A stretch of 64,000 bases of DNA. It comes from Aquarana catesbeiana. Taxonomy: Eukaryota; Chordata; Amphibia; Anura; Ranidae. Where the stretch lies: assembly GCF_042186555.1 (NCBI RefSeq), contig NC_133326.1, positions 692,178,700 through 692,242,699 on the forward strand. Direction: 5' to 3'. The position numbers and the translations under genes were made by a program. How positions within the stretch are numbered: position 1 is the first letter of the stretch; each line of letters opens with the position of its first letter. Under the pieces are notes generated by a model. It saw nothing but the letters and a program-made list of their open reading frames with translations. It searched no databases and was not told the origin of the DNA. This document shows positions 1 to 10,634 of this stretch, piece by piece.

Positions 1-160
1 GGGATTTTTTTTTCATTTTTTATTTTTAATAAATTTGCAAAGGTTTTAAACAAACTTCTTTCACATTGTCATTATGGGGTATTATTTGTAGAATTGTGAG
101 GAAAATAATGAATTTAATTCATTTTGGAATAAGGATGTAACATAACAAAATGTGGAAACG
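1..160 (+). mobile_element. Tc1-like element, right end only (cut by window start)
   Basis: This is the terminal part of a Tc1/mariner-type DNA transposon. The stretch matches, with a few changes, the right end of the more complete copy at 60254-61339, including the block reading 'cacattgtcattatggggta'. The last bases of the terminal repeat are degraded. No transposase coding is left inside the window. It marks the left boundary of duplication unit A, and its partner marks the start of unit C. Confidence 0.8.
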
Positions 161-382
161 TGGCGGTTGATAAGAAAATGTGGTTGATCCTGGTAAATGA
201 TTGATGTGGGTGGGAGAAGTGCATAAAGTCCCTCATGGACCACTCTTTTTATGTATACCTTTTGTAAAAATGATACTCTTATCTATGCCCTGTTGAGGAA
301 GACTTGACACTGGTACCATACTTCCAATGTACTGTAATGTTATGTACTCTGAATATTGGTTCAAATAGTAATGAATGGAATC
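161..382. other. Duplicated spacer, start of unit A
   Basis: No gene is seen here. The stretch is closely matched at 61345-61600 (unit C). A more diverged relative is split around a hAT insertion at 18233-18252 and 20512-20600 (unit B). It is useful mainly as an alignment anchor for the tandem duplication. Confidence 0.6.
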
Positions 383-531
383 CATTTATGACATCATTGT
401 TTACTACTGTGTGTAACCTGAGATTGGTCACCAGTGATCACATGGTACTTGAGCCAATTACAGCACCCTGTACCATGTGATAACTGTGGGCTAATCCCAG
501 CATCACAATAGTAAACAAAGAGCCATGAATG
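383..531. repeat. Palindromic MITE-like hairpin
   Basis: The two halves are imperfect inverted repeats. Left ATGACATCATTGTTTACTA faces right TAGTAAACAAAGAGCCATG, and an inner pair CACATGGTAC / GTACCATGTG lies near the centre. A copy in unit C lies at 61601-61750. The size and symmetry fit a short non-autonomous DNA element, but no target duplication can be read. Confidence 0.55.
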
Positions 532-1007
532 AAAGACATTCATGATAGTTTCAACTATTCCTGTTACAGTGATTACTGTAACTAGCAAAAAATCCCTGCT
601 CACCCTCCCAGAGTAGTAGCACTATGGTGACACTTAATGACTCTGAAAAAAAAAGTATAAAAAATTTATATTTTTACATTTTTTTTACATACTGTCACCA
701 CTCAGCACAGATGACAGTATGTAAAAAAATAGAAAAAAAATTAAATTTCTTAATATTCCAGAAAATTGCGACAAACAATTACAACTTCAAAAAACTCAAC
801 ATACCTCTTACTAAATACTTTGGACTGTCTGCTTTCCAAAAATGGTAAAAAACACAGGTGCCAGATTAAGTGCAGTATTAGGAAAACAAACACTCTTGCA
901 CATAAGTATAATGGCCAGCCCAGTTATGAGTGATGGTCCACTCCTTAATGGATAATGTTTCCGGCTTTGCTGCCCTCTGGGCCCGGGGATGTCCTTAATA
1001 CACTAGA
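532..1007. other. AT-rich duplicated spacer without visible gene
   Basis: The stretch is AT-rich with A and T runs and only short incidental open frames. It is matched in unit C at about 61751-62218. I see no splice-like exon, RNA gene or element boundary. Confidence 0.5.
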
Positions 1008-1086
1008 AAGATAAAAGAAAAGAGGGCACACCAGCCTAGTACATTATCCCAAGTGGATTTATTTTGTAAAAAGGATAAAAACTACT

Positions 1087-1130
1087 CAGGCTCTGAGGAA
1101 GAAGGTTTACCTTCGAAATGCGTTAGCCTG
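1087..1130 (+). ncRNA. Hammerhead-ribozyme-like structured motif, copy 1
   Basis: In order the sequence reads as follows. Outer stem CAGGCT (1087-1092). Core CTGAGGA (1093-1099), which fits the hammerhead C3-U4-G5-A6-N7-G8-A9 pattern. One extra A (1100). Hairpin GAAGG-TTTA-CCTTC (1101-1114). GAAA (1115-1118). TGCGTT (1119-1124). AGCCTG (1125-1130), a perfect complement of the outer stem. The layout is that of a type I hammerhead whose stem III is the near-palindrome A-TGCG-T, which could pair only between two molecules. The extra A after A9 is not canonical, so cleavage is unproven. The structure is seen directly; ribozyme identity is inferred. Confidence 0.5.
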
Positions 1131-1213
1131 CAGGGGCTCCTGCATAGTCTCCTCTACATACTCGAGATTGCTGGTCGCAGGATTGTATAGCCATGGGATG
1201 GTGGTCTGCTTAA

Positions 1214-2411
1214 CCACTTCAATACCAGGCACTTTCGCCCCTTCCTGCCCAGGACAATTTTCAGCTTTCAGCGCTGTCATACTTTGAATGACAATTGCGC
1301 GGTCATGTAACACTGTACCCAAACAAAATTTTTAGCATTTTCTTCCCACAAATAGAGCTTTATTTTGGTGGTATTTGATCACCTCTGGGGTTTTTATTTT
1401 TTGATAACTAAACTAAAAAAGACCAACATTAAAAAAAAAAAAAGTTCTTCTTAGTTTTTGTCATAAAATTTTGTTTTCCCCTTCACTGATGGGCACTGAT
1501 GAGGCGGCACTTATGGGCACTGATCAGGTGGCACTGATAGGCACTGATGAGTTGGTACTGATAAGGTGCCACTGATGGGCACTGATGAGGAGGCACTGAT
1601 ATGTAGAATTGATGGGCACTGATAGGCGGCGTTGATATGCAGCACTGATGGGCATCAATAGGCGGCACTGATATGCAGTACTGATGGGCACTGATAGGTG
1701 GCACTGATGGGCACTGACAGGCGGCACTGATGGGCACTGACAGGTGGCTGTGATGGGCACTGACAGGCAGTTGTGATGGGCACTGACAAGTGGGACTGAT
1801 TGGCACTGATAGGTGGTACTGATTGGCACTGACAGGTGGCACTGATGGGCAGCATTGATGATGAGGTAATGATGTGTTACTGAGAGGTGTTACTGCTGGG
1901 CACTGATTGGCACTGTGGTGGGCTCTGATTGGCACTGTGGTGGGCACTGATTGGCACTGTGGTGGGCACTTGAAGGCTTTTTTATTGGGGGAATGCTGGG
2001 CACTGATTGGTAGCCTTTGTTGCACATCTGAGGGGGCTGTGCTGATAATCAATGTGCTGATTACCAGCACAGACCCCCCCCTCTGACAGGGAGAGCTGCT
2101 AATCGGCTACGATCAGCTCTCCCTGTCAGCGCGAACCGAGGAATTCCGTTTACTGGCACTTCCTGGTCCACGCTGTGATCATCTGTGATTGGTCACAGCT
2201 GATCACGTGGTAAGAAGCCTCTGACAGACGCTTCTTATCACGATCGGAGATGCGGGGTGTCAGACTGACATGTCGCACTTGCGATCGCCGCTCTGCACGC
2301 CTTCATGGGCGCGCACCGGCATGTTATCCTGCTGGACGTCATATGACGCCCAGTCAGGATAACAGAACCACTTCCGGGCCATCATTCTGCTATAGGCTGG
2401 GCGGGAAGTGG
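1214..2411. mobile_element. TTAA-target DNA element (Kolobok/piggyBac-like, non-autonomous)
   Basis: Ends CCACTTC and GAAGTGG form a short terminal inverted repeat flanked on both sides by TTAA (1210-1213 and 2412-2415). The homologous site in unit C (around 62412) has a single TTAA and no insert, so the insertion is precisely defined. TTAA duplications are typical of the Kolobok and piggyBac superfamilies. No transposase frame is present. A GGCACTGAT-type minisatellite fills 1485-1935, and GC-rich hairpins occupy 2060-2350. Related ends occur at 17325-18229, 50812-52068 and 52219-53404. Confidence 0.75.
1485..1935. repeat. Minisatellite (GGCACTGAT-type) inside the TTAA element
   Basis: Degenerate tandem copies of GGCACTGATGGGCACTGAT-like units, with variants AGGCGGCACTGAT and AGGTGGCACTGAT. 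Open frames on the minus strand here are low-complexity products of the repeat (rich in H, Q, C, S, P), not genes. Confidence 0.85.
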
Positions 2412-2624
2412 TTAACCATATTTATTTCTACATGCTTGTAAGTAGTTTTTATCTTTTTACAAAATAAATTCATTTGGGATAATGCACTAGGCTTGTGCAC
2501 CCTCTTTTATTTTATCTTTTAAGTGCAGTATTAAATACACCCTGGTGTAAAAGTGCAACAATTGACAATTCACATATCTGTAGAAACAAGCAGGCATATA
2601 TAGTGATATTCCATTGCTTACAGT

Positions 2625-3090
2625 GGGGAGTCTCCTTTGAAATCCTTATCAGTTGGGGTAACAATGCAGCAAGGTGGCCGGAAAACCAGGAAGCAGCCAC
2701 CACCACGAAAACCAACACTGAATGCAAGATGGCGCCGGACCGAAACTGACGTCAGGTGGAAGACATGCTGCCGTGGATGGGCGGTAACGAGTTTTAAAGC
2801 TTCCGCTTCTTCCTCAGACCTGATTGGCTGTCATAGAAGGCAGTCTAATAAAGGCTGCGAGGGGGGGAGACTACAGAGGCCACCCAGCTCCGAAATCGCC
2901 AATGTTTAAATGTTACTAGTACTATCAGCAACAGTCATAGCGGCAGCATGAGTAATTAAACAATGTAAACTACTACATAGATTGTAGCCAGCCTAAAAAT
3001 GCAATCAGCCAATATTACATGAGGTATAAATAAATAAAAATAAAGAACAATATAGCAAAACTATATACTTATAAATATAATGTGTTCTTC
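2625..3090. repeat. Unit-associated interspersed repeat, copy in unit A
   Basis: This stretch recurs at 21005-21400, 40766-41090 (partial) and 62636-63050. Shared landmarks include GTGGGGAGTCTCCT, GACCTGATTGGCTGTCA, and an AT-rich right side ending in AATAAAGAACAATATA. In three of the four copies an AT microsatellite or Tc1 debris follows at once. It is probably old repeat DNA carried by the segmental duplication; I cannot assign a family. Confidence 0.65.
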
Positions 3091-3097
3091 TTATAAA

Positions 3098-3407
3098 ATT
3101 CCAGTAGAGAGGTGTAAGAAACTCATTGGTTACAAGAAGTGATTGATTTCAGTTATTTTTTCCAATGTGTGCGCTACCAAATATTAAATTGAGGGTGCCA
3201 ATAATTTTGTCCAGTCCATATTTGGAGTTTTGCGTGGAATGTGTCAGATTTGGCTTTTTGTTTCTCCACTTTTTCGTGTCATACCAATACAAACATAAGA
3301 AATAAACATGAGAATGCCTAAACATTTGTAAATGTACAAATTTATGGGCAAAGTGGTGCATGATCTCACTGAAATGCATGGGGTGCCAATATTTTTGGCT
3401 ATGACTG
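3098..3407 (+). mobile_element. Tc1-like element, 3' part only
   Basis: The stretch matches the right part of the longer element at 41155-42528, from AGTAGAGAGGTGTAAGAAAC to the terminal repeat GGTGCCAATATTTTTGG. The left terminal repeat and transposase are missing. The same truncated form is in unit C at 63098-63407, so this truncation is shared by A and C. Confidence 0.75.
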
Positions 3408-3585
3408 TATGTATGCAGATGTACCCAAAAGAAAAAACTGATAGATTATGGGCTAGGAATATATATATAGATTAAAAAATATTTTTTTAGATATGATTAT
3501 AACCATTAAAAAAAATCATATATGGTTACTAGATAAATGCTAGGGACCAAGATTAAGAAGATAATATAAAACCATATAAACAATG

Positions 3586-3590
<5 letters not shown>

Positions 3591-3672
<82 letters not shown>
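3591..3672. repeat. (AT)n microsatellite
   Basis: An almost pure TA/AT run. The homologous tract in unit C is shorter (about 63575-63625), and unit B has one at 42719-42778. Confidence 0.95.
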
Positions 3673-4230
3673 GTACAGTATACAAACACATATGAAAAAC
3701 ACATAGTAATAACTAAATGTACTGAAAAAAAAAAAATTAGTAATTCTAAAACCACGTTAGAATTATCTAACAACATAGTATGTGTATTATCAAAATTATT
3801 GGATAAAAACGTGCACCCAGGCACACACAGATAGACACACACTACCATGTAAATGCACAATTAAGTGTGCACACATACCGTATATGTACATATGCACCCC
3901 CCTAGATACAATCACCGTAATATAGCCTACTTACTACCCCAAAGATAAGGTAGAGATGGATTAGTGTTAGAAAGAAGAAAAAAATGAAAAGAAAAATAAT
4001 GGAGTCACCACCTCCAAGGACTGGCAAGCTGCAATATAATACTTTTTTGTGCTTTATTATTATATTAAGAACATATTAGTATTACATTGGGAAGTTGTTT
4101 GACTATTTAGATAAAAAAAAGTTTTTGGTTTCTTTGGTGTTTTGTTTTGGTGACTATGGATACAACAAGCTTTATACTCTTTCATCTTTACAACAGTGCT
4201 AAGCAGTAGCAGAAGGTTCATTAGGGATAT
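3673..4230. other. Duplicated spacer, no gene seen
   Basis: AT-rich DNA with ACAC-rich patches. It is matched to the end of the window in unit C (63640-64000) but absent from unit B, where two Tc1-like elements sit instead. Nothing gene-like is supported. Confidence 0.5.
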
Positions 4231-4685
4231 AGGGGCACCACCCCCCTAGTTTGCATGCGGGGATGCATGCAGGGCACCGGACTCATAGCTAGCTATGAGG
4301 TTTTTTTTCAAGCCACATGATTAGAGCCTAATTGGCTTGAAAAGGGTTGGGCTCGGGTGCAGAGCACTGTGCCCCAAACCCACCCACTTGTAAAACTAAT
4401 GAATCAATATTTGCTATTGTCTTCCGGCTTCTCCTCTCAGCCAATCAGGACAGGAGGTGGATTGGGTTGGCCGGGAGGAGAAGCCAAGGAAGCAGAGGAA
4501 GCCACGGAGGGGCTGTAGGGGTGACTGTGGAGGGGTGAGTGCGGACCTGGGGGGGTTTGTTTGCCGCCCCCTCAAAAAGTTTAGCACCAGCTGCCACTGG
4601 TGCTCGGTTATATAGTCGGCAAGGATTCTAACCAAGAAGAGGCAAATTAAGGAAGGAGATGTAGTTAAGAAGAACACATTTATTA
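4231..4685. repeat. GC-richer block shared by units A and B
   Basis: Matches 44785-45210 closely. It begins CCTAGTTTGCATGCGGGGAT and includes GTCTTCCGGCTTCTCCTC, a GGAGGAGAAGCC stretch and AAAAAGTTTAGCACCAG. Inverted pieces (CTTCTCCTC / GAGGAGAAG) suggest a hairpin element, but I cannot define ends. Small open frames on either strand are not conserved in frame between copies. Confidence 0.5.
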
Positions 4686-4877
4686 TTTTTTTTTATTACC
4701 ACTCCTGCACCGAACAACAGAAGATGAAATAACAATGGTTAAAGAGAATATTTTGGAATTTGTTTTCAAGGAAGCAGAACAATATCTTTGAGAATCTTGG
4801 ACCAGGCAAGTAGGTTGATTGAACACAAAGAAAGAAAAAAAAAATATAACAAATAAAAATGTCAAAGGCTTCTGATG

Positions 4878-5378
4878 TAAAGTGATATTAAAGGTTCCCG
4901 TTTAAAAAAAACAAACAAAAAAAACAAACATGTCATACTTACCTCCAATGTGCAGTTCGTTTTGCACAGAGTGGCCCCGATCCACCTGTTCTGGGGTCCC
5001 ACGGCAGCTCTGGCAGCTCCTCCCCACATTAGATAACCCCCTCTGGGAAGCTCTCTCCCGAGGGGGTTACCTTGCGGCTGTGCTCCTATGTCATACACTT
5101 GGCGTCCATAGACGCCGAGTGTATGACTCGGCCCCCGGCACCCACGTCATTGGAATTGATTGACAGCAGAGGGAGCCAATGGCTGCGCTGCTATCAATCT
5201 ATCCAATGAAGAGCTGAGAATCCATGGAGAGAGCGACGTGGGATCGTGCCCATGGAAATTCGAGGCTCAGGTAAATAAAAGGGGGGGGGGACTGGGGGGG
5301 CGGACACTGCAAGGTGTTTTTTCACCTTAATGCATAGGATGCATTAAGGTGAAAAACACGTAGGTTTACAACTCCTAA
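4878..5378. mobile_element. TTAA-type ranid-abundant interspersed element
   Basis: This 0.5 kb stretch is present in unit A and cleanly absent at the matching point of unit B (about 45402). It starts near TAAAGTGATATTAAAGG and ends near GTTTACAACTCCTAA. It has the inner hairpin TTCACCTTAATGCATAGGATGCATTAAGGTGAA near its right end. From memory this architecture belongs to a very abundant ranid frog family inserted at TTAA; here the flanking target is mutated. There is no coding capacity. Confidence 0.6.
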
Positions 5379-6331
5379 GCTTTGTGAACCAACTGGGCTG
5401 ATGATTAAAGAGAAAAGGCCTAGCTTCTATAAATTATTTTTTTCAGATCATGGAAGTGCCCCATTATAGAAGCATAATCTTGGTTCTTGGCCTTGACATA
5501 GATAAAGAGAGACTGGAAGAAAGAAAGCAAAAAAGGTTACGTTTATATTTGTACCTATGATATGTATGATGTATACGTATGTTTGTATATGTATTATGTA
5601 TGATAGTAAAAATTACTTAAAAGAAAAAATGTTCTGAAAAGTATTGACGTGTTGTTTGCAAATTTTTTTTTTTAGATTAGTTTAAAGTGAAACTGCAGCC
5701 AAGCTATGATCGTTCAGATGTCTACTTCTTATTAATCACAAAATGTGCCTTGAATCAAGTCATCACTGATCTTTGTAGCTGCAATCACTGTGGAGCAATT
5801 CATCATCAAAGCTTCAAGCAGAAGCACTGAAATCCTAATCTAAGTTCATATTGCCTGTTCCTGCCTCCTATTGGCTTGGCAGCCTTCCAACCATCTATTC
5901 TCTAGTGTAAATATAGAGCCGCTACACAGCAAGAGGGGTGCTGAGTGAGGAAACAGTCAGAGGACAGAGCAGAGGACAACTTCACTGCTTCTGAGGTTAA
6001 TTTAAGGATTAATTGCATTAAAGTGCCTGCAGTTACAGAGGTCACTTGTGTTGTTTTAATTCTCATTTGCTGGTTTTTAGTGTAATCAAATTACTTGAAT
6101 GTCCATAGCCTAGTCACAAACTTGCTTTAAATCAGTGTATATTCTTCTCACAGTTCTCAAATCATTTTACTTATTTTGAATAAACAGTTAACAAAATGGT
6201 TTTGATGAATAAATAAATAATGAATAAAAAAAATCTAAATATATTATCTCAACATTAGAAATAATGAGTCCTGTGAAATTATCATTAAGCACTTCCAGTT
6301 CCTGGGGATTACATGTTATTTTATCGACTTC
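5379..6331. other. Long duplicated spacer upstream of candidate OR promoter
   Basis: Conserved with 45402-46357 in unit B through most of its length. No open frame is conserved between the copies, and I see no element ends. The conservation simply reflects the segmental duplication. Confidence 0.5.
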
Positions 6332-6340
6332 TATATAAAG
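6332..6340 (+). promoter_or_regulatory. Candidate TATA box for OR gene 1 (TATATAAAG)
   Basis: TATATAAAG is kept in the same context in unit B (46358-46366). It stands about 300 bp upstream of a strong splice donor. A start site near 6365 would be expected. Proposed as the promoter of the noncoding first exon of the OR at 16184; this is an inference from conserved layout only. Confidence 0.35.
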
Positions 6341-6364
6341 GAACATCTTTGTGTATGATTAGTC

Positions 6365-6635
6365 AATTCAACACTGGAGGGCAACCACTTCAAGGTGCAC
6401 TGAATCCCTTTGAATTTTTATTTGTAGCATGAAATCATTATCAACGGATTATACAATACTGTAAGTACATGAGAATAAATTTTTATTAGAATGATAAAAG
6501 GATGGTTAAAGCCAACCCCAAATCACAATATGCCTTCATGAAAAACTAAAAAGTGTATCTACCTTTCATATTTCTGGTCCCTGGGTCATGGCTTTTGGCA
6601 TGCTGTATCAGGGATTCAGCAACTCCACGTCAGAG
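6365..6635 (+). other. Candidate noncoding first exon of OR gene 1
   Basis: OR genes usually have one or more untranslated 5' exons spliced to a single coding exon. Here a TATA box is followed after about 300 bp by AGAG|GTAAGTATT, a near-perfect splice donor with GT at 6636-6637. The donor is exactly conserved in unit B at 46714-46715. The coding exon of OR 1 has a good acceptor ending at 16180. An intron of about 9.5 kb would join them. No transcript evidence is available. Confidence 0.3.
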
Positions 6636-6850
6636 GTAAGTATTTGTTTGGTCTTCTTAGCTTTTACCGGAAGCATGGGGTGGGGAGACGGGCAGATGGA
6701 CCTTAATTCTGTTTTCAACTTTAAGTTAATTGAAAAATGGATTGCAAACATTTTTGTTAACCTGTGCAAGAAATGTCTATGTCTTTTTTTTTCCTTAAAT
6801 GAATTAAGCATACTTTTCTGATTTTATTGTATTTTATTGCTAGATTAATA

Positions 6851-7663
6851 CACTGATCAGCCATAACATCAAGATCACCGACAGGTAAAGTGAATAACAT
6901 TGATTATCTCATGATAATGGCATCTGAAAGTTTGTGGAATAAACAGTATTAGGCAGCAAGTAAACATGTTTTCCAAGAGGTTGATAAGTTTAAACCAGAA
7001 AAAAATGGGCATTACAGTTTGTTGTATATGGGGCTGAGTAGTTGCAAATTGGTCAAGGTGCCCATGCTGACCTATGTCCACAGCCATAAACTCCTGTAAT
7101 GGGTAAATGAGCATCAGAACTGGACCACGGAGCAGTGGAAAAAGGTGGCCTGGTCTGATGAATCACATTTTCTTTTACATCATGTGAACGACTGGGTTTG
7201 TGTGCATTGCTTGTGATGTGATGCTTTAGGCAATGTTATGCTGGGAAATCCTGGTTCCTGACAGTCATGTGGATGTTACTTTGACATGCACCAGCTACCT
7301 AAACACTGTTGCTGACCAAGTACACCCTTATATGGGAACGGTTTTCCCTGATGGCAGTGGCCTCTTTCAGCAAGATAATGTACCCTGCCACACTGCAAAA
7401 AGGGTTCAGGAATAGTTTGAGGAATACAACAATGAGTATACATGGGATGTGCTGGAAGAACAAGTCTAATCCATTGAGGCCCCAACTCACAACTTACAGG
7501 ACTTAAAGGATCTGCCGGTGTTTGCTTGGTGACAGATACCACAGTATACAGTCAGTGGTTATAGGGGCATCCATACATCAGGGCCGGGTCAGGGATGTTT
7601 TGGTGGCAAAAGGGAGACCTACTCAATATTAGGTGGGTCATCATAATGTTATAGTGATTGGTG
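6851..7663 (+). pseudogene. Tc1-like transposon with decayed transposase, unit A
   Basis: Terminal repeats CACTGATCAGCCATAACAT on the left and ATGTTATAGTGATTGGTG on the right, flanked by TA, identify a Tc1/mariner element. The transposase C-terminal half can be followed on the + strand from about 7125 to 7620. It includes FQQDN..CHTAK with the second catalytic Asp, and EYTWDVL corresponding to the Glu region, but stops interrupt the frame. The Asp-to-Glu spacing is about 21 residues instead of the usual 34, so a segment has been deleted. The N-terminal DNA-binding half is missing. The unit B copy (46938-47712) shares this shortened form. Confidence 0.8.
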
Positions 7664-8259
7664 TATAACTTTCATATCCAATTATTAAGCTCAAACTGCA
7701 ACTAATACTAGAATATAAAGAGCAACAGTCTTGTCTAGTACAAAGAAAAAAAATGATAAGGCCTAGGCTCAAAGGTGTGCTGGGAAAAGTACGATATAAG
7801 AAATGGCATCAAAGTTATTGAACAGGAAAAGTGAAACCTGAGACTGCTATTTTCGGTACCCTGTCATCCATTATCAGTTCTTTTTCTTTTTTTTTAATTA
7901 CCTGTGTGTTATTTATATTGTACCAAGCCAAGAGACCTAAATTACATATTGAACCAGTAATTTAAGATGTGCAGTATCAGGAAATTGGAGGTCTCTTCAA
8001 GGTCTACTCATTGAATCAGCAGTGCCAATGAATTTGGGAGACTTTCAAGATATGATTATTAAAACGAGAATCCAGGTGCCAAGCACTACAATAATGGCAG
8101 CAGTTTTTTTTATTTCAGGTAATAAGATCAAGCACCAAAGCACTACAATGTTGGCTGTGGTGGGATTCTTTATTTCATGTCATGAGATCAAGCACCAACA
8201 CTACATATGTAAGGAAATGATTTTGGACAGCTGTACTTAAAGAATCCTTTTTATGAAGC
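7664..8259. other. Duplicated spacer, no gene seen
   Basis: Matches 47713-48400 of unit B, including two tandem-like blocks around AAGATCAAGCACCAAAGCAC. It contains short open frames only. B carries an extra ~80 bp near 47820-47900 that A lacks. Confidence 0.45.
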
Positions 8260-8384
8260 TTCATATGACAAGTGCAAACGAGAAGATCTGGACAGCCGCA
8301 CTCCAGGAAGTAATAATCCAAGTTTCTTTATTTTAAAATCAGGAACACATCAGATACAGGACATCATAGACAGAGTGTACAGAT

Positions 8385-8434
8385 CATAGGCTAACGTGTT
8401 TCACACTTGTCCAAGTGCTTACTCATGTCTAATG
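8385..8434 (-). ncRNA. Hammerhead-like structured motif, copy 2 (left arm)
   Basis: Read on the minus strand: ATGAGTA core, extra A, hairpin GCACTTG-GA-CAAGTGT, GAAA, CACGTT, then AGCCTATG. Core positions equivalent to C3 and G8 are A and U, so the tertiary C3-G8 pair of a hammerhead could be replaced by A-U. This copy has CACGTT where the right arm has CGCGTT. Confidence 0.4.
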
Positions 8435-10634
8435 ATAATAGAAAATCAGACCACATATATACTAACTATTATTGATCACGTGACCAAGTAATCAATGCAA
8501 ACACATCAAGCAGCTGAGATTCAGCTGTGGGGAATGTGAGTGTGAGTGAGCATTTAAATCTTGAAAGTCACTATGCATAGAAAGTGTATATGTGTGAGCA
8601 GTAGAGGTAAATGTGAAAGTGTCAAAATTATTTAGTATGAAAAAGTGCATAAAAATTATTTGTGAGTTAATGAAATATATTATATAAAAAATAAAAATTC
8701 CAAAATATAATTGTAATGAATGCTGAAATCAATTATAAGTGAAGAGACCACAGAATGGGTGTAAACGTGGTGATACAAACATAAATTGATTGTAATAGGT
8801 GATAAAAGGAATTTTATGTGAATTTTGTTAATGTCATGAATAAATAAAATAACAGAATACATGAAAAAAAACTCGAGTAAAATAAATGGTGATATATATT
8901 TAAAGAAATCAAGAGCTAATCTTGTGTACGTGATAAATGTGGTAAATGACATTTGTGTCTAGACCGCGTATGAAGGTACATGAAATTGACATTATTTTTA
9001 ATATCATTTGTGTTGTAAAGAGTACCTGATCACGTAAAAAGGAAAGGGAAGGAAAATACACAGAGAAAACAGTCAGTGGATACATGTCTCCGCTATTTAT
9101 AGTAAAAGTTATATAATTAAAAGTTATATAATTGTATCAAAAAATTATTTTTAAATATACATTTGTTGTTTATATTTACTCCAGTATCTTGTTAACATAT
9201 AATAACAACTTTTCGTAGTTTCTAAGAATGAAACATTTCTTCTGAATAAACAAAGTCAAGAAGAAACAAAATATACTGTGAAGAGCTTCTACCGAAAAGC
9301 GATACCCATGAGTCTTTCATTAATTAATAGGGTTAGACATGTATTCATACTCTGAGTAAACTCTTGAGTGCTGTGATAAGAGAAAACCATTTAATGGAAT
9401 ATAAAACTATGTTCATGACAAAACTAAATCATATTTAGTTTGAAACCTACATTACAAAATGTTACATACATGTGTATGTGTGTGCAGGAGTTCTTTGGCA
9501 CAGAAGCCGATTTGTTTCAGCTGAAATGAACCTTCCCACACCCACACCTATATATACACACACCTGCACATACGCACAGCTCTGTGCGTGTCAACTTTTG
9601 TAACATTTTGTAATGTAGGTTTTAAACTAAATATGATATAGTTTTGTCATGAACATAGTTTTATATCCCATTAAATGGTTTTCTCTTATCACAGCACTCA
9701 AGAGTTTACTCAGAGTATGAAAACATGTCAAACCCTATTAATTAATGAAAGACTCATGGGTATGCCTTTTCGGTAGAAGCTCTTCACAGTATATTTTGTT
9801 TCTTCTTGACTTTGTTTATTCAGAGGAAATGTTTCATTCTTAGAAACTACGAAAAGGTGTTCTTGTATGTTAACAAGATACTGGAGTAAATATAAACAAC
9901 AAATGTATATTTAAAAATAATTTTTTGATACAATTATATAACTTTTAATTATATAACTTTTACTATAAATAGCGGAGACGTGTATCCACTGACTGTTTTC
10001 TCTGTGTATTTTCCTTCCCTTTCCTTTTTACGTGATCAGGTACTCTTTACAACACAAATGATATTAAAAATAATGTCAATTTCATGTACCGTCATACGCG
10101 GTCTAGCCACAAATCTCATTTACCACATTTATCACGTACACAAGATTAGCTCTTGATTTCTTTAAATATATATCACCATTTATTTTACTCGAGTTTATTT
10201 TCATGTATTCTGTTATTTTATTTATTCATGACACTAACAAAATTCACATAAAATTCCTTTTATCACCTATTACAATCAATTTATGTTTGTATCACCACGT
10301 TTACCCCATTCTGTGGTCTCTTCACTTATAATTGATTTCAGCATTCATTACAATTATATTTTGGAATTTTTATTTTTTATATAATATATTTCATTATTCC
10401 AACTCACAAAAAAATTTTATGCACTTTTTCATACTAAATAATTTTGACACTTTCACATTGACCTCTACTGCTCACACATATACACTTTCTATGCATAGTG
10501 ACTTTCAAGATTTAAATGCTCACTCACACTCACATTCCCCACAGCTAAATCTCAGCTGCTTCATGTGTTTGCATTGATTACTTGGTCACGTGATCAATAA
10601 TAGTTAGTATATATGTGGTCTGATTTTCTATTAT

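Larger units (their letters stand above)
1008..2525 (+). mobile_element. Inverted-tail element carrying a hammerhead-like motif (unit A copy, with insertion)
   Basis: Arms of about 75 bp at 1008-1085 and 2440-2525 are inverted copies of each other. They contain TTATTTTGTAAAAAGGATAA on the left and its complement with AATAAA on the right. The unit C copy (62218-62530) is only about 310 bp because it lacks the 1.2 kb TTAA insertion at 1214-2411. Between the arms lies the structured motif at 1087-1130. The right arm resembles the 3' tail of the other motif-bearing elements in this window (AATAAA followed by about 50 nt). The left arm looks like an inverted second copy of that tail. Confidence 0.6.

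Noticed and set aside
1483..2070. Minus-strand frame of 195 residues rich in ISAHQCHLSVP
   Set aside because: Falls entirely on the GGCACTGAT minisatellite and hairpin region of a TTAA element.
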